64,000 bases of DNA, taken from the NCBI GenBank assembly GCA_938005475.1, contig CALLNY010000014.1, forward strand, positions 1 through 64,000, written 5' to 3'. Source of the stretch: an uncultured Bacteroidia bacterium. GTDB lineage: Bacteria; Bacteroidota; Bacteroidia; J057; CALLMJ01. Below are positions 28,673-37,181 of the stretch, piece by piece (positions within the stretch are counted from its first letter, which is position 1; each line of letters starts with the position of its first letter). A program made the translations under genes and the position numbers. The notes under the pieces were generated by a model. The model searched no databases and was not told the origin of the DNA. It was given only the letters and a program-made list of their open reading frames with translations.

Positions 28673-28680
28673 CAAAATTA
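28673..28680 (-). promoter_or_regulatory. -7 box TAATTTTG for the glycosyltransferase
   Basis: Read on the minus strand, TAATTTTG ends 15 bases before the ATG at 28657. It is part of a divergent pair with the -7 box at 28712. Confidence 0.5.
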
Positions 28681-28711
28681 AATAAATTTTTAATACAGAA
28701 AAAAAAATTCC

Positions 28712-28719
28712 TATCTTTG
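28712..28719 (+). promoter_or_regulatory. -7 box TATCTTTG for the lipoprotein gene
   Basis: TATCTTTG ends 23 bases before the ATG at 28743. It probably also drives mscL, which starts 6 bases after the lipoprotein stop. Confidence 0.6.
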
Positions 28720-28742
28720 CAACTCCTTAATAGATAAAAACA

Positions 28743-29267
28743 ATGAGAAAATACTTTTTAATCTTGGTTTTGGGATTCACGATTTTATTTAGTTGTAAAA
28801 AAGAAAAAAATGAGCCTGACAACAATAATAATATCAATAATAACATACCTACCGATAAAAGAACTATGGCTTTAGGATTGTATAATTGCAAACAATATAT
28901 TTATAACAAATCTGGAGCTATGATGCAATTAATGGACTCCTCTGCTTATGAAATAGAAATCAAAAAACACGCAACTGATACTACAAAAATTGAAATTTTT
29001 AAAGGTACTCAACTTCTATTTAATACATCTAATGTTCAATTATTGTCCTCTAACAATAAAGTGCTAACTTTTGATATTCCTGCACAAAAATATACTTATT
29101 TAGGAACAGAGCGTGATGTAACAGGAGAACCTTATTTCTTTACGGGCAGTAGTTATAAACATGGAGGATATATTGATAGCACGAAAATGTGCCAATTCGC
29201 AGTTTCTCATCCTGGAGATTATACAGGATTTACTATCGTTCATAGATTCAATTGTACCAAAAAATAA
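28743..29267 (+). CDS. lipoprotein of unknown function
   Basis: A 174-residue lipoprotein. The signal sequence MRKYFLILVLGFTILFSC ends in an LFSC lipobox (Cys18), followed by KKEKNEPD and an Asn-rich spacer. The mature domain (~40-174) contains many beta-strand-like segments, with GLYNCKQYIYNKSG at its start and FTIVHRFNCTKK at its end. The two Cys in the mature part (about residues 50 and 171) could form a disulfide. No family was recognised. It precedes mscL by 6 bases. Location is probably the outer membrane. Confidence 0.75.
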   Translation: MRKYFLILVLGFTILFSCKKEKNEPDNNNNINNNIPTDKRTMALGLYNCKQYIYNKSGAMMQLMDSSAYEIEIKKHATDTTKIEIFKGTQLLFNTSNVQLLSSNNKVLTFDIPAQKYTYLGTERDVTGEPYFFTGSSYKHGGYIDSTKMCQFAVSHPGDYTGFTIVHRFNCTKK

Positions 29268-29273
29268 ATATCT

Positions 29274-29702
29274 ATGTCATTTTTTAGTGAGTTTAAGGAA
29301 TTTATCTCTAAAGGAAATGTTATAGATTTAGCAATAGGGGTTATTATTGGTAGCGCGTTTGGAAAAATTGTAAATTCACTCGTTGCAGATGTTTTAACTC
29401 CGCCATTAGGGTTGCTTTTAGGAGGCGTCCAATTTACGGAATTAAAAATTACTTTGAAAAAAGCCGTGATGGAGGGAGAAAAAGTAGTATCCGATGCTGT
29501 TACTATTAACTATGGAAATTTTTTACAGCATGTGTTTGATTTTCTTATTATAGCATTTGCTATCTTTAATCTTATTCGTTTTATTAACATTTTACGAAGA
29601 CGTTTAGATAAACAAAAACGAGAAGATAAGAAAGCCGCTACAGAACCTAGCAAGGAAGAACTGCTTTTAACAGAAATTCGAGATTTATTGAAAAATCGCT
29701 AA
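29274..29702 (+). CDS. mscL: large-conductance mechanosensitive channel
   Basis: A 142-residue MscL with the N-terminal amphipathic helix ([35 protein letters not shown]), the pore helix TM1 (~17-45), a periplasmic loop and TM2 (~80-102). A charged cytoplasmic helix with [13 protein letters not shown] ends the protein. The pentamer opens under membrane tension to release solutes on osmotic downshock. It is expressed with the lipoprotein upstream (6-base gap). Confidence 0.97.
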   Translation: MSFFSEFKEFISKGNVIDLAIGVIIGSAFGKIVNSLVADVLTPPLGLLLGGVQFTELKITLKKAVMEGEKVVSDAVTINYGNFLQHVFDFLIIAFAIFNLIRFINILRRRLDKQKREDKKAATEPSKEELLLTEIRDLLKNR

Positions 29703-30025
29703 AAAATTAAAAGCTACTTCAAAGATTACTTTTTTCAATTTTTTCGAGAAATAAAAAGTATCGTCCAATTACTCGGTAAAAAATATACAACAACGCATGA
29801 AAGCCTGAACTGAAATTGGAACTCTGCTCATGGAGAAACCTAGAAAAAGCCGCTTTTAAAAAACTAGTAAGCTAATATCATTTTCAAAATAAAACGAAAA
29901 CTCAATTCATACGTAGTTTTACAAAATACTAATCTAATACTTCCTTGAATTTATTTTTTAAAATTTTTGTTTCACAAAGATAGAATATTTATTTTTGTAG
30001 TGTTTTCAAAAAATATTGAAAGTTT
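29703..30025 (+). other. 323-base intergenic region before the acyl-CoA dehydrogenase
   Basis: AT-rich, with no gene-like frame and no RNA gene that I recognise. The right end holds the dehydrogenase promoter. No clear terminator for mscL was found. Confidence 0.6.
29966..29997 (+). promoter_or_regulatory. promoter (-33 TTTG, -7 TATTTTTG) of the acyl-CoA dehydrogenase
   Basis: TTTG at 29966-29969 and TATTTTTG at 29990-29997 are 20 bases apart. The ATG follows at 30026, giving a leader of about 20 bases. Confidence 0.65.
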
Positions 30026-31825
30026 ATGAGTCATACAGTAAGTAACAAACAATTAACGAGAGGTGGGGCTTTTTTAATTCAAGATACCCATCCTGATAAT
30101 GTATTTATTCCAGAAGAATTTACAGAAGAGCAGCTTCAATTAGCCAAAATGTGTGAAGATTTTATCAATGCCGAGATTTACCCCAATCTTGAGAAAATTG
30201 ATAAAATGGAAGGCAATATCATGGTAAATTTATTAAATAAAGCGGCTGATTTAGGCATGTTAGGATTGTCCATCCCTGAAGAATATGGCGGATATGGAAT
30301 GGATTTTACTACCAATATGCTAACATCAGAAGTGCTTGGAGCTAGTCATTCCTTTGCCGTAGCACTCATGGCACACACTGGTATCGGTACTTTACCTATT
30401 TTATATTTCGGAAATGAAGAACAAAAGAAAAAATATTTACCTGGTCTTGCCTCAGGAAAGTTAAAAGCCTCTTACTGTTTAACGGAACCAGGCTCGGGTT
30501 CAGATGCATTAGGCGCAAAAACTAAAGCCATCCTATCAGAAGACGGTAAACATTATATCATCACCGGGCAGAAGATGTGGATTACTAACGCAGGATTCGC
30601 TGATGTTTTTATTGTTTTTGCAAAAATTGATGGCGATAAATTTACAGGATTCATTTTAGAGCGTTCCATGCCCGGTATTACCTTTGGTGAAGAAGAGAAA
30701 AAAATGGGTATTAAAGGCTCTTCCACACGTCAAGTTTTCTTTAATGAAGTAAAAGTACCCGTAGAAAATGTACTCGGCGAAATCGGTAAAGGTCATAAAA
30801 TAGCATTTAATATCCTGAATATAGGAAGAATTAAACTTGCTGCTGCAACACTTGGCGCTGCCAAAAAATGTTCTTCTGCCTCTATTCAATATGCTAATGA
30901 AAGACATCAATTTAATAAGCCTATTGCTTCTTTTGGTGCAATTAAACATAAATTAGCAGAACAAATCATTCGTATCTATACCTTAGAATCCGCTACTTAT
31001 CGTGCTACGAACGATATATCCGAAACAGAAAAATTCAATTTAGCAAATGGTATGTCTTTTAATGATGCTCTACTCGGAGCCGCAGAAGAATATTCTATTG
31101 AATGTGCCATGTTAAAAGTGGCAGGTTCAGAAGCTCTTGACTATGTAGTAGATGAAGGGGTTCAAATTTATGGGGGTATGGGCTTTTCTGCTGAAGCTCC
31201 AATGGATAGAGCCTACCGTGACGCTCGTATCAATAGAATCTTTGAAGGTACCAACGAAATCAATCGTATGCTTACAGTAGATATGATTATGAAAAAAGCC
31301 CTCAAAGGACAATTAGACCTTATGACCCCTGCAATGGCTGTTCAAAAAGAGTTAATGTCTATTCCAGATTTTAATGAAGGGAGAGGAGGTGCATTTTTAG
31401 AATACGAAAAATTCATGATTAGAAATTTCAAAAAAGCTATTCTTCTAACAGCAGGTGCCGCCGCCCAAAAACTCATGCAAAAACTCGCCCATGAACAAGA
31501 AATTCTTATGTATATCGCCGATATGTGCATCTGGACCTATCTCGCAGAATCTACTTTAATCCGCATAGAAAAACTTGCTCAAATTAAAGGACATGAAGCG
31601 ATAGACCTACCATTAGCAATTCTTAAAACTTATATCCATGATGTTGCAGACTTTATTGGTTTGGCGGGCAAAAATGCAATTTGTGCTTTCGCTTCAGGTG
31701 ATGAAATGAAAATGATGTTACTTGGTATCAAGCGTTTTACCAAGCATGACCCCATTAATACCAAAGAATTAAGAAGAAAAATCGCTGATGCCGCAATCCA
31801 AAAAGGAAGCTATCTTTTTTCATAA
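30026..31825 (+). CDS. acyl-CoA dehydrogenase (long form)
   Basis: At 599 residues this exceeds the ~380 of short-chain enzymes and fits the long-form (VLCAD-like) group with an extra C-terminal helical domain. Flavin-contact motifs are ASYCLTEPGSGSDA (~148-162) and WITNAGFADVFIVFAK. The catalytic-base region, IYGGMGFSAEAPMDRAYRDARINRIFEGTNEINR, lies near residues 378-412. It carries out the first step of fatty-acid beta-oxidation in the cytoplasm and passes electrons to ETF. It is monocistronic, with its own promoter and terminator. Chain-length preference is not readable from sequence. Confidence 0.93.
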   Translation: MSHTVSNKQLTRGGAFLIQDTHPDNVFIPEEFTEEQLQLAKMCEDFINAEIYPNLEKIDKMEGNIMVNLLNKAADLGMLGLSIPEEYGGYGMDFTTNMLTSEVLGASHSFAVALMAHTGIGTLPILYFGNEEQKKKYLPGLASGKLKASYCLTEPGSGSDALGAKTKAILSEDGKHYIITGQKMWITNAGFADVFIVFAKIDGDKFTGFILERSMPGITFGEEEKKMGIKGSSTRQVFFNEVKVPVENVLGEIGKGHKIAFNILNIGRIKLAAATLGAAKKCSSASIQYANERHQFNKPIASFGAIKHKLAEQIIRIYTLESATYRATNDISETEKFNLANGMSFNDALLGAAEEYSIECAMLKVAGSEALDYVVDEGVQIYGGMGFSAEAPMDRAYRDARINRIFEGTNEINRMLTVDMIMKKALKGQLDLMTPAMAVQKELMSIPDFNEGRGGAFLEYEKFMIRNFKKAILLTAGAAAQKLMQKLAHEQEILMYIADMCIWTYLAESTLIRIEKLAQIKGHEAIDLPLAILKTYIHDVADFIGLAGKNAICAFASGDEMKMMLLGIKRFTKHDPINTKELRRKIADAAIQKGSYLFS

Positions 31826-31844
31826 TAAAAACCTTTTAGTGATG

Positions 31845-31875
31845 AGCCGCCTAATTGTTTAGGTGGCTTTTTTTA
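31845..31875 (+). terminator. Rho-independent terminator after the acyl-CoA dehydrogenase
   Basis: AGCCGCCTAA (31845-31854) pairs with TTAGGTGGCT (31859-31868), with one G-U pair and a 4-base loop, followed by a run of T. It ends only about 20 bases before the next -7 box. Confidence 0.85.
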
Positions 31876-31892
31876 TTAAACCCAAAATTCTG

Positions 31893-31900
31893 TAATTTTG
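31893..31900 (+). promoter_or_regulatory. -7 box TAATTTTG immediately before a start codon
   Basis: TAATTTTG ends 5 bases before the ATG at 31906. Transcription would begin at or next to the A of ATG, giving a leaderless mRNA. This rules out the upstream in-frame start at 31855, which also lies in the terminator. Confidence 0.65.
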
Positions 31901-31905
31901 CTTTT

Positions 31906-32676
31906 ATGATTAAGGGTAAAAAAGTGGTCGTAGTGATGCCCGCCTACAATTCAGAAAAAACTTTAGAAAAAACTTATGCTGAAATCCCTAAAGATATAGT
32001 GGATGAAATCATTTTAGTAGATGACCACAGCAAAGATAATACTACTGAATTGGCTCGTGCCTTGGGAATTGACAAAGTATTAAGACATGAAAAAAATCGT
32101 GGTTATGGGGGTAATCAAAAAACTTGTTACAAGGAAGCATTAAAATCAGGTGCCGATATTGTTATTATGTTACATCCTGATTATCAATATACTCCGCTTC
32201 TTATTGAAGCTATGGCTTTTCCTATTGCAAATGGTTTATATCCCGTAATGCTGGGTTCGCGGATATTAGGAAAAGGAGCTTTGAAAGGTGGTATGCCTCT
32301 CTATAAATATATTGCTAACCGATTTCTTACTTTCTTCCAAAATCTACTAATGAACCAAAAATTAGCAGAATACCATACAGGTTACCGTGCTTTCTCCAAA
32401 GAAATTCTGCTTCAATGCCCCCTCGAAGAAAATTCCGATGACTTCATTTTTGATAATCAAATGCTCGCTCAAATCGCCTTCCTTGATTACGAAATCGGTG
32501 AGATAACTTGCCCCACCAAATATTTTAAAGAAGCTTCTTCTATCAATTTTAAACGCTCTATTATTTATGGAATAGGGGTTCTTAAAGTCTCTATTTTATT
32601 TCGTTTAGCTAAATGGGGAATTTATCGCTCTAAAATCTTCGATTTTCAAAATGGTAAAAAATTAAAATTCTCTTAA
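31906..32676 (+). CDS. family 2 glycosyltransferase (dolichol-phosphate mannosyltransferase-like)
   Basis: 256 residues from ATG 31906. KKVVVVMPAYNSEKTLEKTY opens a GT-A fold. VDDHSKDNT gives the first nucleotide-contact Asp residues, ADIVIMLHPDYQYTP near residue 85 replaces the DxD, and GSRILGKG and YHTGYRAFSK follow in the order seen in DPM1-like enzymes. No transmembrane anchor is evident. It would transfer a sugar to a lipid phosphate carrier. It is the first gene of a group with nuoJ (4-base gap) and a GT4 enzyme (1-base gap). Confidence 0.88.
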   Translation: MIKGKKVVVVMPAYNSEKTLEKTYAEIPKDIVDEIILVDDHSKDNTTELARALGIDKVLRHEKNRGYGGNQKTCYKEALKSGADIVIMLHPDYQYTPLLIEAMAFPIANGLYPVMLGSRILGKGALKGGMPLYKYIANRFLTFFQNLLMNQKLAEYHTGYRAFSKEILLQCPLEENSDDFIFDNQMLAQIAFLDYEIGEITCPTKYFKEASSINFKRSIIYGIGVLKVSILFRLAKWGIYRSKIFDFQNGKKLKFS

Positions 32677-32680
32677 ATCT

Positions 32681-33160
32681 ATGCAATGGGCTTTCTATCT
32701 CTTCGGCGCTTTAATGATAATTGGTTGTTTTTTTTTGATAATTCTCAAAAATTTAGTACGTGCTACTTTTTCTTTCTTCCTTATCATTTTTAGTTTAGCA
32801 GGTTTTTTTGTCCTTAACGGTTCCGATTATCTCGCACTTATTCAAATCATGATTGGAATTGGAGGTATCCTCATTGTACTTCTTTTTGGTATTATGCTTA
32901 CACAAAACTTTAATTTTAGTTTCCCCAAATCCGATGGGCATAACATAATCCCTGCTCTTACTATATGTGGGCTCCTAGGTTTTTTTATTTTTCAAGAAAT
33001 CCCTGATAAATGGTTAATCCTTCCTCAAAATATAGAATTCCTCTCCTTAAAAATTATAGGTTTTCAAATGATAACCGAACACTTGTTTGCTTTTGAGTTC
33101 CTCTCGGTTTTATTATTAATTGCTTTAATTGGTGCTAGTTCTATCATAAGAAAATCTTAA
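32681..33160 (+). CDS. nuoJ: NADH-quinone oxidoreductase subunit J
   Basis: A 159-residue membrane subunit of respiratory complex I. It has five hydrophobic helices. The family signature in TM3 is ALIQIMIGIGGILIVLLFGIML (residues ~51-72), which contains the pi-bulge region of NuoJ. The final helix region is EFLSVLLLIALIGASSI. NuoJ helps form the proton path between NuoA/H and NuoK. Its usual neighbours nuoI and nuoK are absent here; they lie separately at 50.6-51.1 kb and 44.5-44.8 kb. It sits instead between two glycosyltransferase genes with gaps of 4 and 1 bases. Confidence 0.9.
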   Translation: MQWAFYLFGALMIIGCFFLIILKNLVRATFSFFLIIFSLAGFFVLNGSDYLALIQIMIGIGGILIVLLFGIMLTQNFNFSFPKSDGHNIIPALTICGLLGFFIFQEIPDKWLILPQNIEFLSLKIIGFQMITEHLFAFEFLSVLLLIALIGASSIIRKS

Positions 33161-33161
33161 A

Positions 33162-34307
33162 GTGAGGATAGGAGTTAATACCCGACTATTACAATATGGA
33201 AAATTAGAAGGAATCGGGCGTTTTATGCATGAAACCCTATCGCGAATAGTCCGAGCTATGCCTGAAACTAAATTTATTTTTTATTTTGATAGACCTTACC
33301 ACTCCTCTTTTATTTACCATAAAAACATAATTCCTCGGATTGTACCACCTCCCGCAAGGCATCCTTTCCTATACTGGATTTGGTTAGAATGGACTTTACC
33401 CTTCTACTTTAAAAAAGATAAAATAGACCTATTCTACAGCCCTGATGGTTTTTTATCTCTAAATACAAAAGTACCTCAAATAACCGTATTCCATGACCTA
33501 GCTTTTGAACATTTTTCAGAAGGAATTAGCCGTATCGCTGCTTGGTATTATAAAAGATATATGCCCCGTTTCGCTAACAAAGCCCATCATATTTTAACGG
33601 TATCTGAATTTACTAAACAAGACCTCATCCAAACCTATCAGATTAATCCCGATAAAATCAGTGTGACCTGTAACGGCGTTTCGGATTCTTTTAAACCTTT
33701 ACCCCAAACAGAGCAAGAACTCGTTCGAAAAAAATATACCCAAGGAAAACCTTTTATTTTATACGTTGGTTCTATTCACCCAAGAAAAAATTTAGCACGA
33801 CTTTTAAAAGCCTTTGAAAAACTCAAAAAAGAAAAATCCCATGAAGTTCAGTTATTGATTTGTGGTAGAAAAGCTTGGAATTTTGAGGATATCTTTCAAT
33901 TTTTTGAAAGTATGGAATTTAAAAATCATGTTCATTTTACAGGTAGAATAGATGACCATGAACTTACTCGTATCTATGCTTCTGCCGAAGTTTTATGTTA
34001 TGTCTCTTTGTTTGAAGGTTTTGGGATACCCATTTTAGAAGCTTTTGCTTGTGATACTCCCGTAATTACTTCTAATGTTAGTGCTATGCCCGAAATTGCA
34101 GGAAATGCCGCCCTGTTGGTCAATCCTTATGACGTATCCGAAATCCAAAATGCAATTATCCAAATTCTTGAAAATCCAGAACTTCGCCTCAAACTCATCC
34201 AAAACGCTAAAAAAAGACTTGCAATTTATTCTTGGGAAAAAGCTACAAATGCTATTATACAAGCACTTTTAATCATAAAATCAAACCTAAAACTCAATAG
34301 CAATTAA
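33162..34307 (+). CDS. family 4 glycosyltransferase
   Basis: A 381-residue GT-B enzyme. The N-terminal domain (~1-175) opens with VNTRLLQYGKLEGIGRFMHE. The C-terminal domain has ILYVGSIHPRKNLARLLKAF (~203-222) and the E-x7-E donor motif in FEGFGIPILEAFACDTPVI (~285-305). The start is GTG, one base after the nuoJ stop, because MRIGVNTR matches the usual family start. It probably builds a surface polysaccharide or glycolipid with the GT2 enzyme two genes upstream. Donor sugar unknown. Confidence 0.9.
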   Translation: MRIGVNTRLLQYGKLEGIGRFMHETLSRIVRAMPETKFIFYFDRPYHSSFIYHKNIIPRIVPPPARHPFLYWIWLEWTLPFYFKKDKIDLFYSPDGFLSLNTKVPQITVFHDLAFEHFSEGISRIAAWYYKRYMPRFANKAHHILTVSEFTKQDLIQTYQINPDKISVTCNGVSDSFKPLPQTEQELVRKKYTQGKPFILYVGSIHPRKNLARLLKAFEKLKKEKSHEVQLLICGRKAWNFEDIFQFFESMEFKNHVHFTGRIDDHELTRIYASAEVLCYVSLFEGFGIPILEAFACDTPVITSNVSAMPEIAGNAALLVNPYDVSEIQNAIIQILENPELRLKLIQNAKKRLAIYSWEKATNAIIQALLIIKSNLKLNSN

Positions 34308-34458
34308 CTATGACCTCCTATGAAACAGGTAATTTTTTAATTTTGAAAATAGTTATCATTCCGCAACATATTTGAAGGAAACAACAAAAAACTTTAATTG
34401 CTTTTTAATCTTCTGTTTTCAATCTCAAAACAGACTCTATCACAATCATATTTTTATG

Positions 34459-34466
34459 TAATTTTG
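34459..34466 (+). promoter_or_regulatory. -7 box TAATTTTG for valS
   Basis: TAATTTTG ends 14 bases before the valS ATG at 34481. No T-box or other leader structure is seen in the 173-base gap. Confidence 0.55.
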
Positions 34467-34480
34467 TTGCTTCATTTTTT

Positions 34481-37141
34481 ATGCAAGACGAATTACCTAA
34501 AAATTACGATTTTATACAAGCAGAAGCTAAAATTTATAACAATGCTTTAAAGTACGGGCATTTTCGTTCTATCCCTGACAATAGACCTCCTTACACGATT
34601 GTAATTCCTCCCCCTAATGTAACCGGTGTTCTACACATGGGGCACGTACTTAATAATACTATCCAAGATGTACTCTGCCGAAGAAAACGTATGGAAGGTT
34701 ACAACGTTTGTTGGGTGCCCGGTACAGACCACGCTTCCATTGCTACAGAAGCCAAAGTAGTTAAAATGCTTCGCGATAAAGGTATTTCCAAAAAGGACCT
34801 AACCCGTGAAGCGTTCTTACAATACGCTTGGGAATGGAAAGAAAAATATGGCGGAATTATCCTCAATCAATTAAAAAAAATAGGATGCAGTTGTGACTGG
34901 GAAAGAACCCGTTTCACTATGGAAGAGTCCCTCTCCAAGGCAGTAACCGAAGTATTTGTTCGTCTATATGAAAAAGGACTTATCTATAAAGCTCAAAGGC
35001 TTGTGAATTGGGATGTAATTGGAAAAACTGCTATCTCCGATGAAGAAGTTATTCATAAAGAAGTACATGGAAAATTATATTACATTAAATATTTTCTCGT
35101 TGATGCCCCTAATGAATATTTAACTATCGCTACGACACGCCCTGAGACGCTTCTAGCGGATACCGCCCTTGCCGTTCACCCTCTTGACACCCGTTATGTA
35201 CCATTCATCGGGAAATACGTTTTTATTCCTCTCATCAAAAGAACTATCCCCATTATTGCAGATGAGTATGTGGATAAAGACTTTGGTACAGGTTGCCTTA
35301 AAATAACGCCAGCCCACGATTTCAATGACTATGAACTAGGGAAAAGACATGGCTTGCCCCTTATCAATATCTTTCACCCAGATGGTACACTGAATGAACA
35401 AGCCCAAAGGTATATTGGTTTAGACCGCCTAAAAGTCCGTGAACTCATCATCAAAGACCTGCAAACTGAAAATCATCTGCTAAAAATAGAAGATTACATT
35501 CATAATGTCGGATTTTCTGAACGAACAGACGCTGTTGTGGAGCCTTATTTATCTTGGCAATGGTATGTTAAGATGAAGGAATTAGCTGAGCCTGCTTTGA
35601 AAGTAGTTTTAGAAGGGAAAATACAATTTCACCCGCAAAAGATTGTCAATACCTACAAATATTGGTTAGAAAACGTTAAAGATTGGTGTATATCACGGCA
35701 ACTATGGTGGGGACATCGTATCCCTGCTTATTATGCAGAAAAAGATGGTAAAACCATTACTATCGTTGCAAGAAATGAAAAAGAGCTTATCCAAAAGACA
35801 CAATCTCTAAATCAAAATTTAAAACTTGAAGATTTTCTTCAGGATGAAGATTGTTTAGACACTTGGTTTTCTTCGTGGTTATGGCCTTTGTCCGTTTTTG
35901 ATTACTTTGAGAATCCTCAAAACCCTGATATTCAATATTATTATCCTACCAATGATTTAGTTACGGCACCCGAGATTTTATTTTTTTGGGTTGCACGTAT
36001 GATTATGGCAGGATTAGAATTTCACGGAGATATTCCCTTCCGAAACGTTTATTTTACTGGAATTGTCCGTGATAAACTGGGCAGAAAAATGAGTAAGTCA
36101 CTCGGAAATTCCCCTGACCCGTTAGATTTAATTCAAAAATATTCAGCGGATGGAGTAAGAATGGGCATGTTGGAATGTGCCCCTGCTGGTAATGACTTAT
36201 TATTTGATGAGTCCCTTTGCGAGCATGGCAGAAATTTTACCCATAAAATTTGGAACGCCTTAAAGTTAGTGAAAATATGGGAAACGAAACAAAATGCAAA
36301 GCTTCCAATCTCCTCAGCTCAAGAAATAGCTTGTCAGTGGATGCATGCAGTATTACAACAAACTTCCTCAGAACTCTCTCATCTATTCGAACACTTCCGA
36401 ATTTCAGAAGCCCTGATGGTAGTTTACAAAGGTATTTGGGATAATTTTTGTTCTACTTTTTTGGAAATTATGAAACCCAGTAAAGATGAACTCTTCTCTC
36501 AACAAGCCTATGAAAAAACAGTATTCTTCTTTGAAGAATGGATGAAATTTTTACATCCCTTTATGCCTTTTATTACTGATGAGGTTTGGCATATCTTAAA
36601 AGAACGTTCTGAAAACCAAACCATTATGTACGAAAAAGTATTAAAAGACTCTCAAGTAGATAAACCTGAAATTTTAACCCACATGAACTTAATCTTGCAA
36701 TTGATTACACAAATACGTGCTTTTCGTACCAAACTCCAAATCAGCCCCCAACAACCTCTCTCTCTTTATGTTAAAACGCATCATGAGTACCTATTCTTGA
36801 GTTATCTCCCTATACTCGAAAAATTGGCTAATGTTCAAAATTTACAAATTACCCAAGAAAGCTTACCCCATGCAACTAAATTATTAGTACATACACACGA
36901 AATTTACATCCCCATTCAATTAGACCCTAACAAAATTCAATTGGAAATAAAAAAATTAGAGAAAGAATTAGAAGCGGCAAAACGTTTATATGAAAGTGCA
37001 ACACAAAAACTTAATAATGAAAAATTTGTTGCCAATGCAAAACCCGAACTGGTAGAAAAAGAAAAACAAAAACAACAGGATGCCCAACAAAGAATATCTT
37101 CCATTGAAGAAAGTTTACGTAGTTTAAGTAACGCTTACTGA
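34481..37141 (+). CDS. valS: valyl-tRNA synthetase
   Basis: An 886-residue class I synthetase. The HIGH motif is in PPPNVTGVLHMGHVLNN (~residues 44-60). The editing (CP1) domain spans ~170-350 with TTRPETLLADTALAVHP. KMSKS is in GRKMSKSLGNSPDP near 531-541. An anticodon-binding helical domain follows, then a C-terminal coiled coil (~820-886) typical of ValRS. It charges tRNA-Val and hydrolyses Thr-tRNA-Val. It is followed 40 bases later by surA, which has its own -7 box. Confidence 0.98.
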   Translation: MQDELPKNYDFIQAEAKIYNNALKYGHFRSIPDNRPPYTIVIPPPNVTGVLHMGHVLNNTIQDVLCRRKRMEGYNVCWVPGTDHASIATEAKVVKMLRDKGISKKDLTREAFLQYAWEWKEKYGGIILNQLKKIGCSCDWERTRFTMEESLSKAVTEVFVRLYEKGLIYKAQRLVNWDVIGKTAISDEEVIHKEVHGKLYYIKYFLVDAPNEYLTIATTRPETLLADTALAVHPLDTRYVPFIGKYVFIPLIKRTIPIIADEYVDKDFGTGCLKITPAHDFNDYELGKRHGLPLINIFHPDGTLNEQAQRYIGLDRLKVRELIIKDLQTENHLLKIEDYIHNVGFSERTDAVVEPYLSWQWYVKMKELAEPALKVVLEGKIQFHPQKIVNTYKYWLENVKDWCISRQLWWGHRIPAYYAEKDGKTITIVARNEKELIQKTQSLNQNLKLEDFLQDEDCLDTWFSSWLWPLSVFDYFENPQNPDIQYYYPTNDLVTAPEILFFWVARMIMAGLEFHGDIPFRNVYFTGIVRDKLGRKMSKSLGNSPDPLDLIQKYSADGVRMGMLECAPAGNDLLFDESLCEHGRNFTHKIWNALKLVKIWETKQNAKLPISSAQEIACQWMHAVLQQTSSELSHLFEHFRISEALMVVYKGIWDNFCSTFLEIMKPSKDELFSQQAYEKTVFFFEEWMKFLHPFMPFITDEVWHILKERSENQTIMYEKVLKDSQVDKPEILTHMNLILQLITQIRAFRTKLQISPQQPLSLYVKTHHEYLFLSYLPILEKLANVQNLQITQESLPHATKLLVHTHEIYIPIQLDPNKIQLEIKKLEKELEAAKRLYESATQKLNNEKFVANAKPELVEKEKQKQQDAQQRISSIEESLRSLSNAY

Positions 37142-37162
37142 GGTTAGTTATGTTACAATCGT

Positions 37163-37170
37163 TATATTTG
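37163..37170 (+). promoter_or_regulatory. -7 box TATATTTG for surA
   Basis: TATATTTG ends 11 bases before the ATG at 37182, giving a very short leader. It lies between the valS stop and the surA start. Confidence 0.6.
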
Positions 37171-37181
37171 CGAAATATTTC

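Noticed and set aside
31855-31905. longer glycosyltransferase start at 31855
   Set aside because: The extra codons cover the terminator and the -7 box; the family start matches ATG 31906.
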